A stretch of DNA of 40,863 bases from Patescibacteria group bacterium (GTDB taxonomy: Bacteria > Patescibacteriota > Patescibacteriia > Patescibacteriales > UBA12465): assembly GCA_028681575.1 (NCBI GenBank), contig JAQUHX010000006.1, positions 1 to 40,863 of the forward strand. The letters run 5' to 3'. The notes under the pieces were generated by a model. That model saw only the letters and a program-made list of their open reading frames with translations. It made no database searches and had not been told where the DNA came from. A program made the translations under genes and the position numbers. Positions within the stretch are counted from its first letter, which is position 1, and each line of letters begins with the position of its first letter. Of this stretch, positions 8,565-15,554 are shown one piece after another.

Positions 8565-9233
8565 ATGGAGAGAAAAAAGGAGGAAAAGAAGGAGCGGATT
8601 GTAATTTTTAATCTTTCGGGGGCGTTAATACTGCCTTTTGATAGAAAAATTACCCTTTGGTGTGATGCCATTAGGGCCTGCAGTGTTCCGCTCTTAGATG
8701 GAATAATTTATGAAAACTATCAGAGAAGTTTTCATAAAGAAATTATCCCTTTGTTGGCGGCGGCTGGTAGCTGGACTGAACAGCAGAAAAATGAAGTTAT
8801 CGTGACCGCTCGTGGTTCATTTGATAACGATAATTTTCTTAGTCTGTCTGGTTTAGCTAGAAAAATGGAAGAGCTCAAAGAGCATTATGACTTGGGAATA
8901 GTTACTAATCGTTCCCGAGCAGAGCTTAGAGATTCTCTTTCCAAGCTTGGTTTTAAAAGCTCTTGGTTTCAGGTGATGCATACTTCAGATGATGGAGTTT
9001 TCAAGCCCAATCCGAAAGTTTTTAGAAACATTTTGCATGATTACCAGAAAGAGGATATTCTCTATGTTGGTGCCTGTAAGAATGACTTAGCTACGGCTGA
9101 AAAAGCAGGCATAAAATTTTGGGGGATTAGCAGTTCAATTTGCCCTCAAGGGTTATTTTGGGCTTACGGCTTAAAAGAGGACCAAACCTTTCCATCCATC
9201 ATTGAGGTGTTGGATAGGTTAATTGTTTATTAG
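8565..9233 (+). CDS. HAD-superfamily protein with degenerate catalytic motifs
   Basis: A 222-residue protein with a HAD-hydrolase layout. Motif I, normally DxDGT, reads 'FNLSGAL': both aspartates are replaced (N16 and S18). Motif II survives in 'IVTNRS', motif III in 'FKPNPKVF' (Lys), and motif IV is partial in 'VGACKNDLATA', where the expected Gly-Asp is Gly-Ala. An alpha-helical cap fits between motifs I and II (about residues 25-95). Without the nucleophile it is unlikely to be an active phosphatase, so it could be a binding or regulatory protein; its ligand is unknown. The N-terminus is a charged run, MERKKEEKKE, whose codons contain an AAAGGAGG sequence downstream of the ATG. It ends just before a strong terminator. 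Confidence 0.8.
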   Translation: MERKKEEKKERIVIFNLSGALILPFDRKITLWCDAIRACSVPLLDGIIYENYQRSFHKEIIPLLAAAGSWTEQQKNEVIVTARGSFDNDNFLSLSGLARKMEELKEHYDLGIVTNRSRAELRDSLSKLGFKSSWFQVMHTSDDGVFKPNPKVFRNILHDYQKEDILYVGACKNDLATAEKAGIKFWGISSSICPQGLFWAYGLKEDQTFPSIIEVLDRLIVY

Positions 9234-9250
9234 AGAGTGATTGAATGGGG

Positions 9251-9280
9251 CCCCTAGTCTTAATGATTAGGGGTTTTTTT
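9251..9280 (+). terminator. Intrinsic terminator after the HAD-like gene, overlapping the rnhB 3' end
   Basis: CCCCTAGTC (9251-9259), a five-base loop and GATTAGGGG (9265-9273) form a nine-pair stem with one wobble, followed by seven Ts. The loop and the 3' arm are also the last codons and stop of rnhB on the other strand. There is no T-run for minus-strand termination. Confidence 0.85.
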
Positions 9281-9916
9281 AAATCTAGGATTTTTATTTT
9301 TTGGCGGTGCTAGCGGCGCAAAAGTAAGACGATGAATGGGGCAGGGTCCAAATTCTTTTAGAGCAGCTAAGTGCTGCTTAGTGCCATAACCTTTATGCTG
9401 TTTAAAGCCATATTTAGGGTATTTTTTATCGTATTCAACTAAGAGATAATCACGGCTAACTTTGGCAACAATTGAGGCGGCGGCAATTGCAAAGACACTG
9501 GCATCGCCACCAATAATTGTTTCTTGGGGAATGTCTAAACGGGGAATCTTGTTTTGACCGTCAATTAAAATATAGTCCGGTTTAATTTTAGAAGCTTCTA
9601 TTGCGCGTTTCATCGCCAACAGGCTAGCTTGTAAAATATTAATTCGGTCAATAACTTCGTGGCTAATAACACTAATTTCGACGGCAGCTGCTTTTTCTTT
9701 AATTAGAGAAAAAAGGCGCTCTCTTTTTTTAGCACTTATTTTTTTAGAATCATTTATTTCTGCTAGTTCGGGGTCATTTTTAGGGAAGTCGGGTCCTAGG
9801 ATAACGCAAGCGGCTACTACCGGACCAGCCAAAGGCCCACGCCCAGCTTCATCGACGCCAGCGACGTATTGGTAATTTTTTTCCCAGAGTTTAAGTTCTT
9901 TTTCTAAATCGAGCAT
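9260..9916 (-). CDS. rnhB: Ribonuclease HII
   Basis: RNase HII removes ribonucleotides and RNA primers from RNA-DNA hybrids in the cytoplasm. The 218-residue protein has the signature 'GVDEAGRGPLAGPVV' (D22, E23), a third acidic site in 'YILIDGQN' near 118, and 'AAASIVAKVSRD' near 145-156, followed by the 'YPKYGFKQHKGYGT' motif. All expected catalytic acids are visible. It is the only minus-strand gene for many kilobases and lies between two plus-strand genes. The C-terminus is a Pro/Lys/Asn-rich tail whose stop codon sits in the loop of the opposing terminator. Confidence 0.97.
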   Translation of the reverse strand: MLDLEKELKLWEKNYQYVAGVDEAGRGPLAGPVVAACVILGPDFPKNDPELAEINDSKKISAKKRERLFSLIKEKAAAVEISVISHEVIDRINILQASLLAMKRAIEASKIKPDYILIDGQNKIPRLDIPQETIIGGDASVFAIAAASIVAKVSRDYLLVEYDKKYPKYGFKQHKGYGTKQHLAALKEFGPCPIHRLTFAPLAPPKNKNPRFKKTPNH

Positions 9917-9987
9917 AATAATCTTTAATATTAAAAATTTAACACAGCTAAAGTTTAAAAGCGAGGGGCTTTAAAATTAGAATAGTT

Positions 9988-9996
9988 TGCTATAAT
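9988..9996 (+). promoter_or_regulatory. Extended -10 promoter giving a probable leaderless transcript
   Basis: TGC followed by TATAAT (9991-9996). The A of the next gene's ATG (10003) is seven bases after the last base of the box, which is where transcription would start. No -35 and no Shine-Dalgarno sequence are seen. Confidence 0.65.
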
Positions 9997-10002
9997 CAAA
10001 AT

Positions 10003-10554
10003 ATGACTTTTGAAATAATAATTATTAAAAAAACTCCAATTCCTTATTCCATTAGCAATTCTGCTGGGCATTGTCTGCGTCTAGAAATTAAAGACGGTCG
10101 GGTTTATTTATTTAAACCGCGCTGGGTAAGCAAAGTTAGGGCTCAGAAATTTTTAGAAAGCAAGAGCGCTTGGTTAGAGCGCAATCTCGCTAAAGAGCGA
10201 AAACAAATTCCTTTGTACCCTTTAGCTAAGACGGAGTTACCAATGTTTAAAAAAGAAATTATTAGTCGCTTAAATTATTTTAATCAGGGTTATAATTTTA
10301 ATTGGCAGCGTGTCAGTATCCGTCATCAGACGACTAGGTGGGGAAGTTGTTCGCCCAAAGGGACTTTAAGTTTTAATAGTCGCTTGGCTAATTTGCCTTT
10401 AGAGCTTCAAGATTATATTATTGTTCATGAGCTTTGTCACTTAAAAGTTCCTAATCATTCACCAAAATTTTGGAAACTTGTTGAAAAAACTCTGCCTGAT
10501 TATTTAATTAGACGGCGAGCTTTAAGGCGATATCGACTAGCGGTTTTGTTTTAG
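10003..10554 (+). CDS. YgjP-like zinc metallopeptidase (DUF45, M48-related)
   Basis: A 183-residue cytoplasmic protein of the DUF45/YgjP family, related in fold to M48 and WLM metallopeptidases. The active-site motif 'VHELCHL' is present (H142, E143, H146), with a likely third ligand in 'PNHSPKFW' (H152). The conserved 'TRWGSCSPKGTLSFNSRL' block precedes it, as in the family. Its biological substrate is not known with confidence. The ATG directly follows an extended -10 box at the spacing of a leaderless mRNA. The tRNA-Leu promoter starts two bases after its stop codon. Confidence 0.9.
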   Translation: MTFEIIIIKKTPIPYSISNSAGHCLRLEIKDGRVYLFKPRWVSKVRAQKFLESKSAWLERNLAKERKQIPLYPLAKTELPMFKKEIISRLNYFNQGYNFNWQRVSIRHQTTRWGSCSPKGTLSFNSRLANLPLELQDYIIVHELCHLKVPNHSPKFWKLVEKTLPDYLIRRRALRRYRLAVLF

Positions 10555-10555
10555 G

Positions 10556-10582
10556 TTGACAATAGTAATGTTTTGTGATAAT
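10556..10582 (+). promoter_or_regulatory. Promoter of tRNA-Leu
   Basis: TTGACA (10556-10561) with GATAAT (10577-10582, preceded by TGT, an extended -10) at a 15-base spacing; a shifted -10 reading TAATTT at 17 bases is the alternative. The tRNA 5' end is about 12 bases further on. Confidence 0.6.
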
Positions 10583-10594
10583 TTCTAAGCAAGA

Positions 10595-10681
10595 GCCCGG
10601 ATGGCGAAATTGGTAGACGCGCAGCGTTCAGGTCGCTGTGAGAGAAATCTCATGAGGGTTCGAGTCCCTCTTCGGGCACCA
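10595..10681 (+). tRNA. tRNA-Leu (anticodon CAG)
   Basis: The acceptor stem GCCCGGA pairs with TTCGGGC, and the CCA end is encoded (10679-10681). The anticodon stem CAGCG/CGCTG encloses TTCAGGT, so the anticodon is CAG (10629-10631), reading CUG. A class II long variable arm (TGAGA-GAAA-TCTCA) confirms leucine. The T arm is GAGGG-TTCGAGT-CCCTC. CUG is not a favoured Leu codon in this TTA-rich window. Confidence 0.97.
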
Positions 10682-10750
10682 AGATAAATTTATTTTTAAG
10701 TTTTTCTTGTTTATAAATTTAGAAAGTGTTAAAGTTAGTTTAAGTCTTTT

Positions 10751-10756
10751 AGGAGG
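10751..10756 (+). promoter_or_regulatory. Perfect AGGAGG Shine-Dalgarno-like sequence without a start codon
   Basis: AGGAGG lies 100 bases upstream of the next ORF, with no ATG, GTG or TTG in the following 15 bases. It is listed because correctly spaced ribosome-binding sites are almost absent from the window. Its function is unknown. Confidence 0.2.
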
Positions 10757-10806
10757 AAATTAGGATTTAACAGTAAAATAAAAAAGTTATTTATTTTAAA
10801 TAGCCG

Positions 10807-10826
10807 ATAACTGTGCAAACAGTTAT
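10807..10826 (+). promoter_or_regulatory. Perfect 8-bp hairpin with GCAA tetraloop upstream of an unknown gene
   Basis: ATAACTGT (10807-10814), GCAA and ACAGTTAT (10819-10826) form a perfect stem closed by a GNRA tetraloop, 30 bases upstream of the ATG at 10857. There is no T-run, so it is not a terminator. As DNA it could be an operator; as RNA, a leader structure. Confidence 0.45.
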
Positions 10827-10856
10827 ATAGTCCCTTAATACTTAAAATATTCGATC

Positions 10857-11336
10857 ATGGAAAAAAAAGGAGGAAACGGAAGTAACGGAGAAAATCAGGG
10901 AAACGGAAGTAATGGTTGTTGTGGCTACTGGGAGGAAATTCAGAAAGCTGCTTGTCTTACTGAGCGAGAAAAAGATGACCTGGATCTGGCCAATACAATT
11001 TTAATGTTTGCCAGAAAGCCACATCGCGATTTTTCTGAAGAAATTCAGAAAATGGCTCGTTCCGGAAAAACAGAGCTGGAGGCCAGAGATTTTTTAAAAA
11101 GAGAAATTCCCTGGAAATTATTTCAAAAGAGTGAAAGTTCCAGGCGGAAGCTTTGTTATGTAATTTCTCTGTACTTGAAATTATTCAGGCAGGTTGAACA
11201 GGTAGTTAACCCCGGTGAATTTTGGCCGCCTGCCGAAGACCAGTTTGTTCTCCTCTTTGAGGAGCATGAAAATTTCCGTTCAAAACGCACGCTTCGAAAG
11301 GGAGAATGTGTTGGCGGATTTTTCCCGCAGGACTAA
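10857..11336 (+). CDS. Unrecognised protein with Gly/Asn-rich N-terminus
   Basis: A 159-residue protein that I do not recognise. Residues 5-20 form a low-complexity Gly/Asn/Ser segment made of a nine-codon near-repeat: the sequence GGAAACGGAAGTAA(C/T)GG occurs at 10872 and 10899. A Cys-Cys pair follows. The rest is charged and probably helical, with 'LTEREKDDLDLANTILMFARKP' near 35-55 and 'LCYVISLYLKLFRQVEQVV' near 98-117. There is no signal peptide or clear membrane segment. Support for it being real: it lies between two tRNAs, has its own terminator and has no competing ORF. The long leader contains a GNRA hairpin. Codon use is less TTA-rich than in its neighbours. Confidence 0.65.
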   Translation: MEKKGGNGSNGENQGNGSNGCCGYWEEIQKAACLTEREKDDLDLANTILMFARKPHRDFSEEIQKMARSGKTELEARDFLKREIPWKLFQKSESSRRKLCYVISLYLKLFRQVEQVVNPGEFWPPAEDQFVLLFEEHENFRSKRTLRKGECVGGFFPQD

Positions 11337-11358
11337 CATGCAAAATGTTAACCAGTCC

Positions 11359-11389
11359 AAGACCGAGCTTTAAGCCCGGTCTTTTTTTT
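11359..11389 (+). terminator. Intrinsic terminator of the unknown gene
   Basis: AAGACCG (11359-11365) and CGGTCTT (11377-11383) form a stem with an inner GC pair above one mismatch and a five-base loop, followed by a run of Ts ending at 11389. Confidence 0.85.
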
Positions 11390-11451
11390 AATCAGAAAAT
11401 TTGGTAGTAAAAACAGCTGCTTTTAAGGGGTTTTAAAATACTTTTTTAGGG

Positions 11452-11480
11452 TTGAAAAAAATCTAAAAATTCGTTATACT
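11452..11480 (+). promoter_or_regulatory. Promoter of tRNA-Val
   Basis: TTGAAA (11452-11457), a 17-base spacer and TATACT (11475-11480). The tRNA begins about 27 bases downstream. Confidence 0.7.
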
Positions 11481-11507
11481 GTCAGCAGTTTTTTTAATTT
11501 TAATTCT

Positions 11508-11584
11508 GGTTATTTAGCTCAGCTGGTTAGAGCGCTGCGTTCACATCGCAGAGGTCAGTGGTTCAAGTCCACTAATAACCACCA
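11508..11584 (+). tRNA. tRNA-Val (anticodon CAC)
   Basis: The acceptor stem GGTTATT pairs with AATAACC, with an encoded CCA (11582-11584). The anticodon stem CTGCG/CGCAG holds the loop TTCACAT, so the anticodon is CAC (11542-11544), reading GUG. The T arm is AGTGG-TTCAAGT-CCACT. A 6-bp inverted repeat (CAATCG at 11583-11588, CGATTG at 11597-11602) begins in the CCA end and may be a weak terminator or processing signal. Confidence 0.96.
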
Positions 11585-11666
11585 ATCGTTTATTGTCGAT
11601 TGAATAATTCTTTTAAATGAGTTTTTCAATAATTATTAAGCGACAGCGATTAAGAAAATTTTTTTT

Positions 11667-12008
11667 ATGAAATTAATATTCCGTTTACTTTTTAACGCCA
11701 CTTGGATTCTCCTCGGATCTTTTTTAATTGGCGGCTTAGAGGTGAGTAGTTTTTATATCGCTTTAATTGTGGCGATTATCTTAGGTTTGGTTAATGCTTT
11801 AATTCGCCCAGTTTTAATTATTTTAACTTTACCAATTAACATTCTTTCTTTAGGTTTATTTACTTTTATTATTAATGCTCTTTTAGTTTGGTTTGTTTCT
11901 AGTTTTATTCAAGGCTTCGCTTTGGCTGGTTTTTGGCCAGCTCTCTGGCTAGCTATTTGGTTATGGCTAGGAAGTTTTATTACTAATCTTTTATTAACCG
12001 ACGATTAA
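11667..12008 (+). CDS. Small four-helix membrane protein, YvlD / phage-holin-4 family
   Basis: A 113-residue, very hydrophobic protein with four predicted membrane helices (about 5-22, 28-48, 54-78 and 86-108). The pattern 'GLVNALIRPVLIILTLPINILSLGLFTFIINAL' is characteristic of the YvlD/phage holin superfamily IV proteins found on many bacterial chromosomes. Despite the family name, no phage genes are nearby and a lytic role is unlikely. The function is unknown; relatives in Bacillus belong to an envelope-stress operon. It follows tRNA-Val by about 80 bases and precedes the folC-like gene by 41. Confidence 0.85.
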   Translation: MKLIFRLLFNATWILLGSFLIGGLEVSSFYIALIVAIILGLVNALIRPVLIILTLPINILSLGLFTFIINALLVWFVSSFIQGFALAGFWPALWLAIWLWLGSFITNLLLTDD

Positions 12009-12049
12009 ACGACGGTTGATTTAGAATATCTATCCATCAAAAATATTGT

Positions 12050-13396
12050 ATGACTTATCAAGAGGCCTACGAATACTTAGATTCGCTTCATAATTTGCCG
12101 CGCGTTTATCGCGGTAAAGGGAATTGGCAGAATACACCGACTATTTTAAAGGGCATGCATGCCATGCTGCGTTTAGACGGAAATCCTCAGCTAAAAATTC
12201 CTCATTATATACATGTGACCGGGACCAGCGGTAAAGGCTCAGTCTCTTTAATGATTAGCCAGATGTTGGTTGCCCAGGGTTTTAAGGTTGGAACTATAAC
12301 CTCGCCGCATCCAACAAAAATTACTGAGCGCTGGCAGGTTAATGGCCGCTCTATGTCGGAGAAGGATTTTGTTAAGACAATTGAAGAGTTAAAGCCAGTT
12401 TGGGATACTTATGCAAATGAAGTGAAGTTCACTTTTCCTTCAATGTCTAGTTTAAACACTTTGATTGCTTTACATTATTTTGCTAAGCAAAAAGTTGATT
12501 TTGCGGTCATGGAAGTTGTTTGTGGCGGTAAAAATGACAGCACTAATATTATTCCTCATAAAGATGTAGCCATTATTACTAATATTGGCCTTGATCATTT
12601 AGGTGTTTTGGGAACTAATAAAGAAGTAATTGCTCTTAATAAATCAGGGATTATAAAGAAGGGTTGCGATGTTATTACTGCTGAAGGAAATCCTAGAATA
12701 ATCCATATTTTGAAAATAGCCGCCGCTAAAAAGAAAGCCCGTTCTTTTGAAGAGGTTGACGCTAGTCGTTATAGCTTCTTGATTAATGGTGAGGTCTTAA
12801 AGCATGGTTGGGAGGGCTTAGACTTTCGAATTAATGGCGAAGAATATCATATAAATAATTTGGGTTATCATCAGGTTGCTAATGCTCGAGTTGCGATTGC
12901 GGCGGCAAAAAAGCTAGGCTTGAGTCAGGACGCGATTAAACGAGGCCTGGCTAATACTGTTTTCCCGATTCGTTTTGAAGTTGTTTCTCAAAAGCCTTAT
13001 ATTATTTTAGATGGCGCCCATAATCCTGATAAAGTTCGAGCGACGATTTCTAGTCTTAAAAGCCTAAAAGGTAAGTATAAAAAATTACACCTCTTAGTTG
13101 GTTTTTCTGACAATAAAGATCACAGTTCTTTTTTAGATGAACTTCTGGCTTTGAATCCAAAAAGTTTAGCTTGTACGCGCTTTACTCAAAATATTTTTCG
13201 CAAATCCGCCGACCCTAAGAAGTTAAAAAATTCAGCTTTAAAGATAAAGCCCCGGTTAAAGGTGGGCAGTTTTTTAGATCCTAAAGCTGCCTTAGCCTGG
13301 AGCCAGGAGCAACTGGGACCTGAAGATTTGTTACTGATTACCGGGTCAATGTTTTTATCAGGTGAGCTGCGCTCAATTTTTAAGAAAATTGGATAA
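12050..13396 (+). CDS. folC: FolC-like Mur-ligase family enzyme (folylpolyglutamate/dihydrofolate synthase)
   Basis: An ATP-dependent amide ligase of the FolC branch, which adds glutamates to folates (and in bifunctional forms makes dihydrofolate). The 448-residue protein has the P-loop 'GTSGKGS' near 58-64, 'SPHPTKITERWQVNG' (the FolC substrate loop), 'EVVCGGKNDSTN' in place of the usual 'EVGLGGRLDATN', 'ITNIGLDHLGVLG', 'KSGIIKKG', and 'DGAHNPDK' near 324 in the C-terminal domain. No other folate gene is in the window, so the substrate could be scavenged folate. A strong terminator lies 25 bases after the stop codon. Confidence 0.88.
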   Translation: MTYQEAYEYLDSLHNLPRVYRGKGNWQNTPTILKGMHAMLRLDGNPQLKIPHYIHVTGTSGKGSVSLMISQMLVAQGFKVGTITSPHPTKITERWQVNGRSMSEKDFVKTIEELKPVWDTYANEVKFTFPSMSSLNTLIALHYFAKQKVDFAVMEVVCGGKNDSTNIIPHKDVAIITNIGLDHLGVLGTNKEVIALNKSGIIKKGCDVITAEGNPRIIHILKIAAAKKKARSFEEVDASRYSFLINGEVLKHGWEGLDFRINGEEYHINNLGYHQVANARVAIAAAKKLGLSQDAIKRGLANTVFPIRFEVVSQKPYIILDGAHNPDKVRATISSLKSLKGKYKKLHLLVGFSDNKDHSSFLDELLALNPKSLACTRFTQNIFRKSADPKKLKNSALKIKPRLKVGSFLDPKAALAWSQEQLGPEDLLLITGSMFLSGELRSIFKKIG

Positions 13397-13420
13397 TTGA
13401 TAATTTTTAAGCTTAGCCCT

Positions 13421-13446
13421 AAAAAACCGGTTTGACCGGTTTTTTT
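13421..13446 (+). terminator. Intrinsic terminator after the folC-like gene
   Basis: AAAAAACCGG (13421-13430) and CCGGTTTTTT (13436-13445) form a perfect 10-bp stem with a five-base loop; the 3' arm supplies the T-run. The next promoter's -35 overlaps its tail. Confidence 0.9.
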
Positions 13447-13473
13447 GTTTTTATTGAGTATTTATTTTATAAT
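13445..13473 (+). promoter_or_regulatory. Promoter of the Gmad2 protein / cysS / dus / tsaB operon
   Basis: TTGTTT (13445-13450), a 17-base spacer and TATAAT (13468-13473). The predicted start near 13480 leaves a leader of only about 15 bases before the ATG at 13495. Confidence 0.65.
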
Positions 13474-13494
13474 CAAAGAGCAGCTATTTAGATT

Positions 13495-14109
13495 ATGTTT
13501 AAAAAAAATTTCTTAGGTGAATCCTGGCGTTGGGCTTTCCTTATCTTAATAGTAGTAGCGGCAATATTCGTGAGATTTTTGTTGCCATCCGGCACTTGGG
13601 AGTGTTATAACGGCCAGTGGGTAAAAAGAGGAAAACCGAATACGCCTCGGCCGACTAAGGCTTGTTTAATCGATAAGGGTCCTTTAGGTGAGCTAATCGC
13701 TGATACGGAATTAATTTTAGGGAATTACAATTCTGCTAAGAATAAAAATGACTTGGATTCCCAAACTGTTTCAGAGACAGAGGCAAGAATAATTCTTAAA
13801 ACTCCAAGTCTGGAAGATTCCGTTCTTAGCCCGTTAGCGGTTACGGGCTTGGCTCCTGATGATTGGTTTTATGGGGGGGAGCTTTTAGTTGAGCTTAGAG
13901 ATGATAAACAGCAGTCTTTGGCAAAACATTTTGCCAGCAAGCAGCCGCTTGCCGCCGCGGTTGCGGGCTATGCTCCGTTTGCCGCCTTGATTGAATTTGA
14001 GACAAGAGCCGAAAGCGGTTATTTATTGATTTATAAAAATAATTTAACAAAGACTGACTCAGAGAGCCTTATTCAAGAGTGGCCGATTTCATTTAATCAG
14101 TCTAGATGA
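13495..14109 (+). CDS. Membrane-anchored protein with Gmad2-like immunoglobulin-fold domain
   Basis: A 204-residue protein with one N-terminal membrane helix (about 13-31), a juxtamembrane Cys pair (C37 and C57, in 'TWECYNGQWV' and 'PTKACLI'), a linker, and a C-terminal domain (about 117-204). That domain begins 'SPLAVTGLAPDDWFYGG' and resembles the Gmad2 Ig-like domain of spore-germination and Patescibacteria surface proteins. The bulk probably faces outside. The exact role is unknown. It ends with TGA inside ATGATGG, overlapping the ORF-track start of the next gene. Confidence 0.75.
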   Translation: MFKKNFLGESWRWAFLILIVVAAIFVRFLLPSGTWECYNGQWVKRGKPNTPRPTKACLIDKGPLGELIADTELILGNYNSAKNKNDLDSQTVSETEARIILKTPSLEDSVLSPLAVTGLAPDDWFYGGELLVELRDDKQQSLAKHFASKQPLAAAVAGYAPFAALIEFETRAESGYLLIYKNNLTKTDSESLIQEWPISFNQSR

Positions 14110-14141
14110 TGGTTAAAGTCCGAGAGGTATTCGAAAAAATT

Positions 14142-15551
14142 ATGAAAAATTTAAAATTTTACAATACTCTTTCAAGAGAGCTTGAAGAGTTTAAAGCCAT
14201 TGAGCCGCCCTTAGTTGGTCTTTATACTTGTGGTCCGACGGTTTATAATTACGCTCATTTAGGGAATCTGCGTACTTATTTATTTGAAGATTGGTTAAAA
14301 CGAGTCTTGCTTTACGCTGACTATGAGGTTAAGCATATTATGAATGTCACTGATGTGGGGCATTTAGTTGGCGATGGTGATTTAGGGGAAGATAAAATGG
14401 AACTAGGATCAGCTCGAGAAGGGCGGAGCGCTTGGGAAATAGCTGATTACTATTGGCAGGCCTTTCGCGATGATTTAAAAATGTTAAACATTGCCGAACC
14501 AACTCAGTGGGCTAAAGTAACTGACAATATTCCTGAGCAGATTGAGTTAATTAAGCTTTTAGAAAAGAAAGGGTTTACTTATTTAACTCCAGATGGCCTT
14601 TATTTTGATACCGTCAAATTTCCTGATTATAATAAATTGTCCCATCTGCATTTAGAAGACTTAATTGAGGGGGCGCGAGTAGAGAAAAATATTGCCAAGA
14701 AAAATCCAACTGATTTTGCGCTTTGGAAATTTTCACCAGCTGGAAAGAAAAGACAAATGGAATGGAAATCTCCGTGGGGGCTTGGTTTCCCTGGTTGGCA
14801 TATTGAATGTTCGGCCATAGCCCTTAAATATTTAGGTCAAAATCAAGATATTCATTGTGGTGGCATTGATCATATTAATGTTCATCATACTAATGAAATT
14901 GCTCAAAGTGAGGCAGCTACCGGCAAAAAGTTTTTTAATTATTGGCTGCATGGCGCTTTTTTAAATATTGTTGGCGGCAAAAAGATGGCTAAAAGTGCTG
15001 GTAATTTTTTGACATTGAAAAACTCCTTAATAGAAAAGAAAATTAACCCTCTGGCTTTTCGCTTAGCAGCTGCTTCGGTTCATTATCGAAAGCCAATGGA
15101 GTATTCGGAAGCTTCTTTGCGGCAAGCTGAGAATACTTGGCGCAATCTGTTGCGACAGGTAGCGGCTTTACCGGAAACTCCGGGAAAAATTAATTCTGCC
15201 TGGCAGGAAAGTTTTTTTCAGGCTATTGCTGATGACCTTAATCTCCCTCAAGCATTAGCAGTTACTCAAGATTTGTTAAAATCAAATTTAACAGAAGCTG
15301 ACAAATTGGCGACTGTTCTAGACTTTGACCGTGTTTTGGGTTTTTCTTTAGCTAAGGCTAAAGAGTTAGCTGACCGAGAAATTTCTCTAGAAGAATTAGC
15401 TCCAGAGATAAAGGAGTTAGTTTTAGCTAGGGAGCAAGCGCGCACAAATCATGATTTTACAACTTCTGATCGTTTGCGTGAGGAATTGCGACAGCGTGGT
15501 TACGCGGTTGAAGATTTAAAGGGAGGAGTGAAGATAATTACTTTAGATTAA
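14142..15551 (+). CDS. cysS: Cysteinyl-tRNA synthetase
   Basis: A class I aminoacyl-tRNA synthetase that charges tRNA-Cys. The start chosen is ATG 14142 (MKNLKFYNTLSRE), which matches the family; the ORF-track ATG at 14106 would add 12 residues and overlap the previous stop codon. A GAGAGG sequence lies about 13 bases before 14142. The zinc/Cys region 'YTCGPTVYNYAHLGN' contains the HIGH-equivalent HLGN. 'WHIECSAIALKYLG' and 'HCGGIDHINVHHTNEIAQSEA' supply the other zinc ligands, and the KMSKS motif is 'KKMAKSAGNF'. The C-terminal anticodon-binding region is present (469 residues in total). It is co-transcribed with dus at three bases. Confidence 0.97.
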   Translation: MKNLKFYNTLSRELEEFKAIEPPLVGLYTCGPTVYNYAHLGNLRTYLFEDWLKRVLLYADYEVKHIMNVTDVGHLVGDGDLGEDKMELGSAREGRSAWEIADYYWQAFRDDLKMLNIAEPTQWAKVTDNIPEQIELIKLLEKKGFTYLTPDGLYFDTVKFPDYNKLSHLHLEDLIEGARVEKNIAKKNPTDFALWKFSPAGKKRQMEWKSPWGLGFPGWHIECSAIALKYLGQNQDIHCGGIDHINVHHTNEIAQSEAATGKKFFNYWLHGAFLNIVGGKKMAKSAGNFLTLKNSLIEKKINPLAFRLAAASVHYRKPMEYSEASLRQAENTWRNLLRQVAALPETPGKINSAWQESFFQAIADDLNLPQALAVTQDLLKSNLTEADKLATVLDFDRVLGFSLAKAKELADREISLEELAPEIKELVLAREQARTNHDFTTSDRLREELRQRGYAVEDLKGGVKIITLD

Positions 15552-15554
15552 ACA

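Noticed and set aside
11667-12008. Prophage remnant suggested by the holin-family name
   Set aside because: No endolysin, integrase or structural genes nearby; YvlD-like members of this family are chromosomal membrane proteins.
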